Of a stretch of 5,135 bases of DNA, positions 1 to 5,135 are shown piece by piece (within the stretch, counting starts at the first letter, position 1; each line of letters opens with the position of its first letter). The DNA is taken from assembly GCA_902796505.1 (NCBI GenBank), contig CADBPA010000099.1:1-5135 (forward strand), in the 5' to 3' direction. The notes under the pieces are model-generated. The model was not told the DNA's origin. It saw only the letters and a list, made by a program, of their open reading frames with translations, and did no database searches. A program made the translations under genes and the position numbers. The DNA is from an uncultured Ruminococcus sp. Lineage in GTDB: Bacteria > Bacillota > Clostridia > Oscillospirales > CAG-272.

Positions 1-2113
1 CGAGCACCTGCAGGAGGATGTTGAACACGTCCGGGTGCGCCTTCTCGATCTCGTCGAACAGCACGACCGCATAGGGCTTTCTGCGCACCGCCTCGGTCAG
101 CTGACCGCCTTCGTCGTATCCGACGTATCCCGGAGGCGCTCCGATCAGCCGCGAGACGCTGTACTTCTCCATATATTCCGACATATCGATCCGCACCATG
201 TTCTTCTCGTCGTCGAAGAGTGCCTCGGCGAGCGTCTTGGCAAGTTCGGTCTTGCCGACGCCGGTCGGTCCGAGGAAGAGGAAGGAACCGATCGGGCGCT
301 TCGGATCGCGGATCCCGGCGCGCGAGCGCAGAATCGCCGCGCAGACCTTTTCGACCGCCTCGTCCTGCCCGATCACACGGCGGTGCAGGATCTGATCCAT
401 CCCGAGCAGTTTTTCCCGCTCGCTCTCCTGCAGACGGCTGACCGGAATGCCCGTCCAGCGCGAAACGATCCCGGCGATCTCCTCTTCGGTGACCGCGTTA
501 CGCAAAAGCTTTCTCTGCTTGCCTTCGCTCTCGGCGCGTTCCTTCGCCTCGGCTTCCTCCAGCTGTTTTTTCAGCGCCGGCAGTTTACCGTATTTCAGTT
601 CCGCCGCCTTCTGCAGGTCGTATCCGTTCTCCGCACGCTCGATCTCCGCGCCGAGGGCTTCGATCTGCTCGCGCAGTTTGCTCGTGCTTTCGATCGACTT
701 CTTCTCGTTCTCCCAGCCCGCCTTCATTTCGGCGAAGCGCGAACGAAGCTCGGCGAGTTCGGCACGGACCTTTTCCAGCCGGTCGAGCGAGAGCTTGTCG
801 GTCTCTTTCTTCAGCGCCGCCTCTTCGATCTCCAACTGCATGATCTTGCGGGAGATCTCATCCATTTCGGTCGGCATCGAGTTCATCTCGGTCTTGATCA
901 GCGCGCACGCCTCATCCACAAGGTCGATCGCCTTGTCCGGCAGAAAACGGTCGGAAATATAGCGATCCGAAAGCGTCGCCGCGGCGATCAGCGCGCCGTC
1001 GTGGATCTTCACGCCGTGATAGACCTCGTAGCGATCCTTCAATCCACGCAGAATGGCGATCGTGTCCTCCACCGTCGGCTCCGGCACGCTCACCGGCTGG
1101 AATCTCCGCTCCAGCGCCGCGTCCTTCTCGATATAAAGACGGTATTCGTTCAGCGTGGTCGCGCCGATGCAATGCAGTTCGCCGCGCGCCAGCATCGGCT
1201 TCAGGATGTTTCCGGCGTCGAGCGCACCGTCGGTCTTTCCGGCGCCGACGATCGTGTGCAGTTCGTCGATGAAGAGAATGATCTTCCCCTCCGAGGACTT
1301 CACCTCGTTCAGCACCGCCTTGATCCGCTCTTCAAATTCGCCGCGGTATTTCGCCCCGGCGACCAGCGCGCCCATATCCAGCGAAAAGACCGTCCGGTCC
1401 TTCAGATTGTCCGGCACGTCGCCGCGCACGATTCGCTGGGCAAGCCCTTCCACGATCGCCGTTTTGCCGACGCCCGGCTCGCCGATCAGGCAGGGGTTGT
1501 TCTTCGTCTTACGCGAGAGAATACGGATCACGTTGCGGATCTCGTCGTCTCTGCCGATCACCGGATCGAGTTTATGTTCTCTTGCCGCCTCCACAAGGTC
1601 GGAGCCGTATTTCTTCAGCACGTTGTAGGTATCCTCCGGATTCTGCCCGGAAACGCGCGTATTGCCGCGCACCGCTTTCAGCTTTTCGAGAAATTCCTTC
1701 TTGGCGATCTTGTTCGCCGCGAAGATCTCTTTGCACCTGCCTCCCGCCTTCTCCAAAAGACCGAGGAAGAGATGCTCGACCGATACGAAATCGTCCTTCA
1801 TCTGCTCCCGTACGCGGTCGGCTTCGTTCAGCGCCGCGTCAAGATCGCCGCTGATATAGGTCCGGTCGGAAGAATAGCCCGATCCGGAGATCTTCGGCAG
1901 CGCCGCAACCGCCTGCTCGGCGTCCCGACGGATCGCCCCGGCGTCTTTGCCCATACCGCGCAGGATCTCAGGGATCAGACCGTCGGCGTCCGCAAGCAAC
2001 GCGGCAAGCAGATGGCAGGGCTCGATGCTGTTATTTCCGTTTTCACGCGACATCGTCTGCGCGGCGTTCAGCGCCTCGAGAGACTTCTGCGTCATTTTTT
2101 CCATATTGATCAT
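1..2113 (-). CDS. clpB: ATP-dependent chaperone ClpB (Hsp100 disaggregase), 3' end cut by window edge
   Basis: ClpB is a cytosolic hexameric AAA+ disaggregase. It threads aggregated proteins through its central pore and works with DnaK/DnaJ/GrpE. The 704 residues visible align along their whole length with my recollection of E. coli ClpB (857 aa), so roughly 150-160 C-terminal residues lie beyond the left edge. Domains in order: Clp N-domain (about 6-150); NBD1 with Walker A GEPGVGKT (211-218), pore loop KYRG (Tyr256), Walker B FIDEL (Asp283-Glu284) and ALERRFQ arginine-finger region (about 333-339); a long charged coiled-coil M-domain (about 406-545); NBD2 with RWTGIP (Trp553), Walker A GPTGVGKT (615-622), pore loop GYVGY (Tyr663) and Walker B LFDEIEKAH (Asp687-Glu688). 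The full M-domain separates it from ClpA, ClpC and ClpE. The ATG at 2113 is preferred over in-frame ATGs at 2104 and 2095 because an AGAAGG Shine-Dalgarno lies 8 nt upstream. No frameshift or internal stop was seen. A CIRCE operator upstream suggests HrcA heat-shock control. Confidence 0.97.
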   Translation of the reverse strand, partial: MINMEKMTQKSLEALNAAQTMSRENGNNSIEPCHLLAALLADADGLIPEILRGMGKDAGAIRRDAEQAVAALPKISGSGYSSDRTYISGDLDAALNEADRVREQMKDDFVSVEHLFLGLLEKAGGRCKEIFAANKIAKKEFLEKLKAVRGNTRVSGQNPEDTYNVLKKYGSDLVEAAREHKLDPVIGRDDEIRNVIRILSRKTKNNPCLIGEPGVGKTAIVEGLAQRIVRGDVPDNLKDRTVFSLDMGALVAGAKYRGEFEERIKAVLNEVKSSEGKIILFIDELHTIVGAGKTDGALDAGNILKPMLARGELHCIGATTLNEYRLYIEKDAALERRFQPVSVPEPTVEDTIAILRGLKDRYEVYHGVKIHDGALIAAATLSDRYISDRFLPDKAIDLVDEACALIKTEMNSMPTEMDEISRKIMQLEIEEAALKKETDKLSLDRLEKVRAELAELRSRFAEMKAGWENEKKSIESTSKLREQIEALGAEIERAENGYDLQKAAELKYGKLPALKKQLEEAEAKERAESEGKQRKLLRNAVTEEEIAGIVSRWTGIPVSRLQESEREKLLGMDQILHRRVIGQDEAVEKVCAAILRSRAGIRDPKRPIGSFLFLGPTGVGKTELAKTLAEALFDDEKNMVRIDMSEYMEKYSVSRLIGAPPGYVGYDEGGQLTEAVRRKPYAVVLFDEIEKAHPDVFNILLQVL

Positions 2114-2121
2114 CAAAAACA

Positions 2122-2127
2122 CCTTCT
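2122..2127 (-). promoter_or_regulatory. Ribosome binding site of clpB
   Basis: AGAAGG on the minus strand (CCTTCT on plus) sits 8 nt before the ATG at 2113. This spacing selects that start over the in-frame ATGs at 2104 and 2095, which would be 17 and 26 nt away. Confidence 0.8.
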
Positions 2128-2201
2128 TTCGGGAAAATCAGAGAGATCGTTTCCCGCCGGAATCCGGCGTTTTTTGTCGCTCTCCTCTTTCTTCTGCTTG
2201 T

Positions 2202-2230
2202 ATTATAGCCCGAAATTGTGAACAAATAAA
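2202..2230 (-). promoter_or_regulatory. Probable clpB sigma-A promoter, strong -10 and weak -35
   Basis: A perfect TATAAT -10 hexamer lies at 2207-2202. At 17-bp spacing the -35 position reads TTTATT (2230-2225), only a three-of-six match to TTGACA, so activity may depend on other factors or on the AT-rich upstream DNA. The predicted start near 2195 gives a leader of about 80 nt before the ATG at 2113. One DnaA-box-like 9-mer (2217-2225) lies inside the spacer and touches the -35 position, so a protein bound there would be expected to block polymerase. The -10 is clear; the -35 assignment is uncertain. Confidence 0.6.
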
Positions 2231-2258
2231 GGATATTTTGTGAACAAATTGTGAATAA
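2217..2258 (-). promoter_or_regulatory. Cluster of three DnaA-box-like 9-mers upstream of clpB
   Basis: Three co-oriented 9-mers resemble the DnaA box TTATNCACA on the minus strand. TTATTCACA at 2258-2250 is a full consensus match. TTGTTCACA at 2247-2239 and again at 2225-2217 each differ at one position. Their starts are 11 and 22 bp apart, so all three lie on one face of the helix. The last two are part of an exact 12-bp direct repeat, TTGTGAACAAAT on plus, at 2216-2227 and 2238-2249. The first box directly abuts the CIRCE operator. The match to DnaA boxes is seen in the sequence; DnaA binding is inference. The core TTGTTCACAA is also a small inverted repeat (TTGT-TC-ACAA), so an unknown dimeric regulator is an alternative. 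Confidence 0.5.
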
Positions 2259-2285
2259 TTAGCACTTACATCAATGGAGTGCTAA
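2259..2285. promoter_or_regulatory. CIRCE operator (HrcA binding site)
   Basis: On the minus (clpB) strand the element reads TTAGCACTC, a 9-nt spacer, then AAGTGCTAA. The CIRCE consensus is TTAGCACTC-N9-GAGTGCTAA, so 17 of 18 arm positions match and the spacer is exact. CIRCE is the operator of the heat-shock repressor HrcA and usually controls groESL and hrcA-dnaK. Here the only downstream gene is clpB. The site lies 51 bp upstream of the perfect -10 box at 2202-2207, farther than the usual position near the transcription start. A weaker upstream promoter may therefore exist, or repression may work from a distance. Confidence 0.93.
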
Positions 2286-2314
2286 TTTTCGTTCGAGACA
2301 GTGCTGTTTATGTC

Positions 2315-2343
2315 AAAAAGCCGTGGGCATTATGTCCACGGCT
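2315..2343 (-). terminator. Rho-independent terminator of the lipoprotein gene
   Basis: On the minus strand AGCCGTGG pairs with CCACGGCT (plus 2336-2343 and 2319-2326) around a 9-nt loop, followed directly by a run of T (plus 2319-2315). It starts 6 nt after the TAA stop of the lipoprotein gene. There is no T-run on the other side, so it acts only for minus-strand transcription. It separates the lipoprotein unit from clpB. Confidence 0.88.
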
Positions 2344-2349
2344 TCGTGC

Positions 2350-4848
2350 TTAATAATCTAACGTCCTATTCGTGTAAACATATCGATAAGAAGTATCGTT
2401 GTTGTAATAGTAACAATAATAATTATTACCGGTATTTGGTACAGAATCAGCCTCAAAGTAGAAATACATGTAACGAGAAGTTGTATTGACAAACGCTTTT
2501 TCCTCGATGTTCAAAACCGTTTTCGGAATATACACCTCACTGACCTGATTGTTCTTATAGAATCCGGTCAGTATTTCCGTTACCGTTTTTCCTTCGATCT
2601 CACGGGGAATTCTGATGGTCGAGGAGGATCCGGTATAACCTACAAGGCTCACTCCGTCTTCGGTCTCATAATAGGTAAACCAGCCGTCCTTCGTACACAT
2701 CGGCATATCGGTAACTCCGAGGTGCAATTCAACGGACGAGGTAGAATCGCCTGCCCAAAGGGTGTCCCATTCATCCGGTTTTGTTTCATGTGCGGTATAA
2801 AACTTGTTGCACATAACTTCAAAGCCGTTGGCATTGATGATCTCCACCGATTCGGGAATATAAATCATCGTTGCCGCAGAGTTCCCCGCTCCTATGAACG
2901 CAAGGCGTTGAATTTTTCGCACGCCGTCTCCGATCCGGATCACACGAAGTCCCGGTACTCCCTTGACCGCATTTTGCCGGATCGTGTGGACGGGCAAATC
3001 GTTGAGCGATCCGGGAATCGTGTAGTTTTCGCTTGCTCTCATCACCGCGAGAAGCGAATATCCCGCATTATCCCGATAGTAATAGGCGCCGCTCGATTCA
3101 TCATATTCCACGGCATCCGAACGGATCCCGAATCCCCAGCGGACTTCTGTGACATCAGAAAGCCAATCCTCCGGAGTAACTTCATGACCTCCGTATGTCA
3201 AGCGCGGGTACTTGGAAGATTCAAAGGCAACGTAACTGGTCGTCCACGTCTGGTCACTTGCAGAACCGCACAAAGCAGACATCGTAGTCACGCTATCCGG
3301 AACAAAGATCATCGTTCCGGTTCCCACAAACGCATAATCATCGATTTCTGTCACCGTCCGCGGAATCCGGACTTCTTCCAAAAGAGTCAACGATTCGGCA
3401 AGTTTCTTTCCTTGAACTACGTCCGAATTGTTATACGCATTGCTGAGAAGCGAGAGTCCTTCCGAGGGAAGATTGGAAAACCCTTTTCCGATTTTCGTCA
3501 CAGTCAAACCGCCGATTTCTTCCGGGATGGAAATTTTCTTCTGATCTCCGATATAATTCAGTACGGTTGCCGTTTCCCCGTTTTTCTGATAAATATACTC
3601 GTCGTTCCGTTCGCAAGACGTTAAAGTATAATACGAAGAATAGTTCGCATTCCAGTTCTCCGGAATACTTTCGCGCTCCAAATAGAGAAATGCGTCTCCG
3701 AATGCCTTATCTCCAACATACTCTACCGATTCCGACAGATAAACAAATCCCTTGCAATACAGGTTCAAAGCCCGGTCGCCGAAATACGTGACAGAATCAC
3801 AATTGATTTCCATGATTGGCGCATTCTCAAAAGCGTGATCGCCGAGCGTCTTTATACTTTCCGATAGATGCACCGAGCGCAGCCCGGTAGAATAAAACGC
3901 ATAACTTCCGATCTCGCGGACATTTTCCGGAAAAGAAACGGAAAGCAACGCCTTGTCATCATAGAATGCGCGATTCGGAATGGATAAAAGCTTTGCACCA
4001 TTGAAATCCACTTCACGGAGCAAATTGCAGGATTCAAACGCGCTTTCTCCGCAAAAGACCGTATTTGAGGAGAAAACGACCTTCGTGATTATGCTGTTTT
4101 TATAAAATGCAGAAGCGCGAATACCGATTACGGGCGTTTTTCCGATGTAATCCGGAATAATGATGTCCAAAAGTCCGGGATATTTTTCGTCCAGTTCGCT
4201 TCTTCGAGATTCCTGTTGCGCCAGATTCCAGATGTTTTCAATTTCCGATTCGGAAAGATCCAGCGAATACCATTCGTAAGCATAGTCCTTCAGATTCTCG
4301 AAAAACAGATCCTGATCGAAGCCGTCCACCACATATCCGGCAGTTCCGCCGAGCGATACGGAAGAAAAACGCAAGCCGGGTATGCTGCGGCTTTGGTGAG
4401 AGGCTTCGGTCGGAACGCCGGTATCGGTTTCGCCGATCCACCAGTTTCCGTTTTCACCGATGTACGGCGTATTTCCGTCTTTTCCGTCCTCGCCGTCTTT
4501 ACCATCCTCGCCGTCTTTGCCGTCTTTGCCGTCTTTGCCGTTCTCACCGGCAGCGCCCGGTTCACCGACGGCACCGGGCTTTCCATCTTTCCCGTCTTTC
4601 CCGTCTTTTCCGTCCTCGCCGGTTTTTCCTTCCGCGACAATCCCAGTATCGATCGTCCCGATCCACCAATGACCGTTCGCTCCGATATTCGGCGTTATTC
4701 CGTTCAATCCGTCTCTGCCCGGTTCACCGTCTTTTCCATCGACACCGTCGCGACCATTTTCACCATTTTTACCGCTACACCCAACCAGCGTAGCCGCAAG
4801 ACACAGCAGAAGCATAAGTACCACTGTCACAAGCAAAAATCGTTTCAT
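2350..4848 (-). CDS. Surface lipoprotein with collagen-like Gly-X-Y repeats and BspA-type leucine-rich repeats
   Basis: This 832-residue protein is probably exported and lipid-anchored. It starts MKRF, has a hydrophobic segment (about 4-22) and a lipobox LVGC with Cys24. Collagen-like Gly-X-Y triplets follow (26-49, then 74-124, rich in GKD and GED). Each run ends in a copy of a TPxIGxNGxWWIGxxDTG module (about 52-69 and 127-144). From about 227 to 790 it carries BspA/LRR_5-like repeats with signatures such as IP..V..I...AF, arranged in blocks that restart near 418, 589 and 723. The C-terminus (791-832) is tyrosine-rich. There is no LPXTG sorting signal, which fits lipid anchoring. BspA-like repeats often mediate adhesion or binding, but the ligand here is unknown. 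ATG 4848 is chosen because AAGGAG lies 8 nt upstream and the signal peptide begins there. A longer frame from TTG at 4908 would start inside the -35 box. The gene has its own promoter and terminator, and its 3' half looks AT-richer than clpB. Confidence 0.93.
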   Translation of the reverse strand: MKRFLLVTVVLMLLLCLAATLVGCSGKNGENGRDGVDGKDGEPGRDGLNGITPNIGANGHWWIGTIDTGIVAEGKTGEDGKDGKDGKDGKPGAVGEPGAAGENGKDGKDGKDGEDGKDGEDGKDGNTPYIGENGNWWIGETDTGVPTEASHQSRSIPGLRFSSVSLGGTAGYVVDGFDQDLFFENLKDYAYEWYSLDLSESEIENIWNLAQQESRRSELDEKYPGLLDIIIPDYIGKTPVIGIRASAFYKNSIITKVVFSSNTVFCGESAFESCNLLREVDFNGAKLLSIPNRAFYDDKALLSVSFPENVREIGSYAFYSTGLRSVHLSESIKTLGDHAFENAPIMEINCDSVTYFGDRALNLYCKGFVYLSESVEYVGDKAFGDAFLYLERESIPENWNANYSSYYTLTSCERNDEYIYQKNGETATVLNYIGDQKKISIPEEIGGLTVTKIGKGFSNLPSEGLSLLSNAYNNSDVVQGKKLAESLTLLEEVRIPRTVTEIDDYAFVGTGTMIFVPDSVTTMSALCGSASDQTWTTSYVAFESSKYPRLTYGGHEVTPEDWLSDVTEVRWGFGIRSDAVEYDESSGAYYYRDNAGYSLLAVMRASENYTIPGSLNDLPVHTIRQNAVKGVPGLRVIRIGDGVRKIQRLAFIGAGNSAATMIYIPESVEIINANGFEVMCNKFYTAHETKPDEWDTLWAGDSTSSVELHLGVTDMPMCTKDGWFTYYETEDGVSLVGYTGSSSTIRIPREIEGKTVTEILTGFYKNNQVSEVYIPKTVLNIEEKAFVNTTSRYMYFYFEADSVPNTGNNYYCYYYNNDTSYRYVYTNRTLDY
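4477..4629 (-). repeat. Long collagen-like coding repeat (17 Gly-X-Y triplets)
   Basis: The minus strand encodes 17 uninterrupted Gly-X-Y triplets (residues 74-124 of the lipoprotein), dominated by GKD, GED, GKP and GEP. At DNA level it is built of near-identical 9-bp units, GG(C/A)AA(A/G)GA(C/T)-like, including several consecutive GGCAAAGAC copies near 4514-4540. Such arrays can change copy number by slippage. Because units are 9 bp, gain or loss would lengthen or shorten the stalk without breaking the frame. Stable triple-helix formation is plausible but unproven, since proline is scarce. Confidence 0.9.
4702..4773 (-). repeat. Short collagen-like coding repeat (8 Gly-X-Y triplets)
   Basis: This encodes eight Gly-X-Y triplets (residues 26-49) beginning two residues after the lipidated Cys24. 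It is separated from the longer run by the first WWIG module (about residues 51-73). Its triplets are more varied than those of the longer run (GKN, GEN, GRD, GVD, GKD, GEP, GRD, GLN). Confidence 0.85.
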
Positions 4849-4856
4849 ACAGTTCT

Positions 4857-4862
4857 CTCCTT
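4857..4862 (-). promoter_or_regulatory. Ribosome binding site of the lipoprotein gene
   Basis: AAGGAG on the minus strand lies 8 nt before ATG 4848. It fixes the start at the signal peptide methionine rather than at the upstream in-frame TTG (4908), which has no comparable site and overlaps the promoter. Confidence 0.88.
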
Positions 4863-4879
4863 CAAATATTTTCCCTTTT

Positions 4880-4908
4880 ATTCTATCATACTTTTTTATA
4901 AAAATCAA
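4880..4908 (-). promoter_or_regulatory. Sigma-A-like promoter of the lipoprotein gene
   Basis: On the minus strand TTGATT (4908-4903) and TAGAAT (4885-4880) are separated by exactly 17 bp of A/T-rich DNA. They match TTGACA at four and TATAAT at five of six positions. The predicted transcript start near 4873 gives a short leader of about 25 nt, with the ribosome binding site inside it. No operator-like inverted repeat was seen nearby. Confidence 0.82.
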
Positions 4909-4931
4909 TACGAAGGGAAATTATTTACGTG

Positions 4932-4957
4932 AAAAAGCGGCACGAAGATCGTGCCGC
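4932..4957 (-). terminator. Rho-independent terminator for transcription entering from the right
   Basis: On the minus strand a 9-bp perfect stem GCGGCACGA/TCGTGCCGC with a 3-nt loop is followed directly by TTTTT (plus 4936-4932). The plus-strand side is followed by G-rich DNA, so it works only in the minus direction. It would end a transcript coming from beyond or within the 74-bp repeats and insulate the lipoprotein promoter just downstream. The gene it serves is not in the window. Confidence 0.85.
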
Positions 4958-4977
4958 GGGGGTGGGCGATGACCGGG

Positions 4978-5135
4978 GAGAACGGTCGATCGCCGCGGAG
5001 GAGTGGAAGCGCAAAAGGCGGTCGGCCGCCGATCAGGAACGACCGGCAGCGGAGAACGGTCGATCGCCGCGGAGGAGTGGAAAGGCAAAAGGCGGTCGGT
5101 CGCCGATCAGGAACGACCGGCAGCGGAGAGCGGTC
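4978..5135. repeat. 74-bp GC-rich tandem repeat array, continuing past the right edge
   Basis: Two full copies (4978-5051 and 5052-5125) differ at only 3 of 74 positions, and a third copy begins at 5126, with one difference in its first 10 bases. The unit is 74 bp, not a multiple of three, so it does not encode a repeated peptide in one frame. Each unit contains CGGTCG and CGACCG arms 15 nt apart, and a short GGCGG-TCGG-CCGCC hairpin. In copy 2 one C of this hairpin is T, which would keep a G-U pair in RNA. No plus-strand stop codon occurs in any frame of the unit. I see no convincing gene here. The array could be an intergenic satellite, a structured 3' region of a gene to the right, or part of a larger repeat family. 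Confidence 0.93.

Noticed and set aside
35..2221. 728-codon open frame on the plus strand
   Set aside because: It is antisense to clpB. The minus strand gives an uninterrupted ClpB with every catalytic motif, while the plus frame yields an Arg/Leu/His-rich sequence with no recognisable domain. It is an effect of GC-rich codon use.
2196..2300. Replication origin, suggested by DnaA-like boxes in AT-rich DNA
   Set aside because: Only three boxes are present, none of the usual oriC neighbours (dnaA, dnaN) is seen, and the region is fully occupied by a clpB promoter and CIRCE.
2130..2300. CtsR operator, common before clp genes in Bacillota
   Set aside because: No tandem GGTCAAA heptads were found on either strand; the clear operator is CIRCE.
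2722..3624. 300-codon plus-strand frame opposite the leucine-rich region
   Set aside because: It is antisense to the well-supported lipoprotein gene and shows no recognisable motif.
4849..4908. 20-residue N-terminal extension of the lipoprotein from TTG at 4908
   Set aside because: The TTG is the -35 box of the promoter, and transcription should begin near 4873. The AAGGAG site and signal peptide both point to ATG 4848.
4216..4932. 238-codon plus-strand frame opposite the 5' part of the lipoprotein gene
   Set aside because: Its VFAVFAVFAV-like runs are the antisense reading of the Gly-X-Y repeats. No ribosome binding site or promoter supports it.
4969..5135. Plus-strand open frame from ATG 4969 through the 74-bp repeats to the window edge
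   Set aside because: It has no clear Shine-Dalgarno or promoter, its Arg/Gly-rich peptide changes frame with each repeat, and lack of stops is a property of the unit in all three frames.
4905..5135. Minus-strand open frame entering from the right edge and ending at TGA near 4905
   Set aside because: It runs through the tandem repeats, the terminator hairpin and into the promoter of the next gene. The openness follows from GC-rich, stop-poor DNA.
4978..5135. CRISPR array
   Set aside because: The copies are contiguous 74-bp units with no unique spacers between shorter repeats.

Overview
The window looks like part of a Bacillota (Clostridia-like, probably gut-associated) chromosome of moderately high GC. 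The evidence is a CIRCE heat-shock operator, AAGGAG-type ribosome binding sites at 8-nt spacing, sigma-A-like promoters, and a lipobox lipoprotein joining collagen-like Gly-X-Y repeats to BspA-type leucine-rich repeats. This is inferred from sequence style only. No rRNA or other phylogenetic marker is present apart from ClpB.

Both confident genes lie on the minus strand, so transcription runs from right to left. From the right edge: (1) 4978-5135 is a GC-rich 74-bp tandem repeat (two full copies and the start of a third) that continues out of the window. (2) A rho-independent terminator at 4932-4957 ends minus-strand transcription arriving from the right. (3) A sigma-A-like promoter (4880-4908) and a strong ribosome binding site lead into an 832-residue surface lipoprotein gene (4848-2350), which closes with its own terminator (2315-2343). 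(4) A compact regulatory region follows at about 2196-2316. It holds a near-perfect CIRCE operator (2259-2285), three co-oriented DnaA-box-like 9-mers (2217-2258) and a perfect TATAAT -10 box (2202-2207). (5) clpB follows (2113 to position 1). The window keeps its first 704 codons and cuts it just after the second Walker B motif.

The two genes appear to be separate transcription units. The lipoprotein is probably an envelope-anchored adhesion or binding protein. ClpB is the housekeeping disaggregase that works with DnaK. The most unusual parts are the clpB control region, where CIRCE directly abuts a DnaA-box-like cluster and lies far upstream of the best -10 box, and the 74-bp repeat, whose length is not a multiple of three and which has no stop codon in any plus-strand frame. 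I did not find a clearly new multi-gene system.
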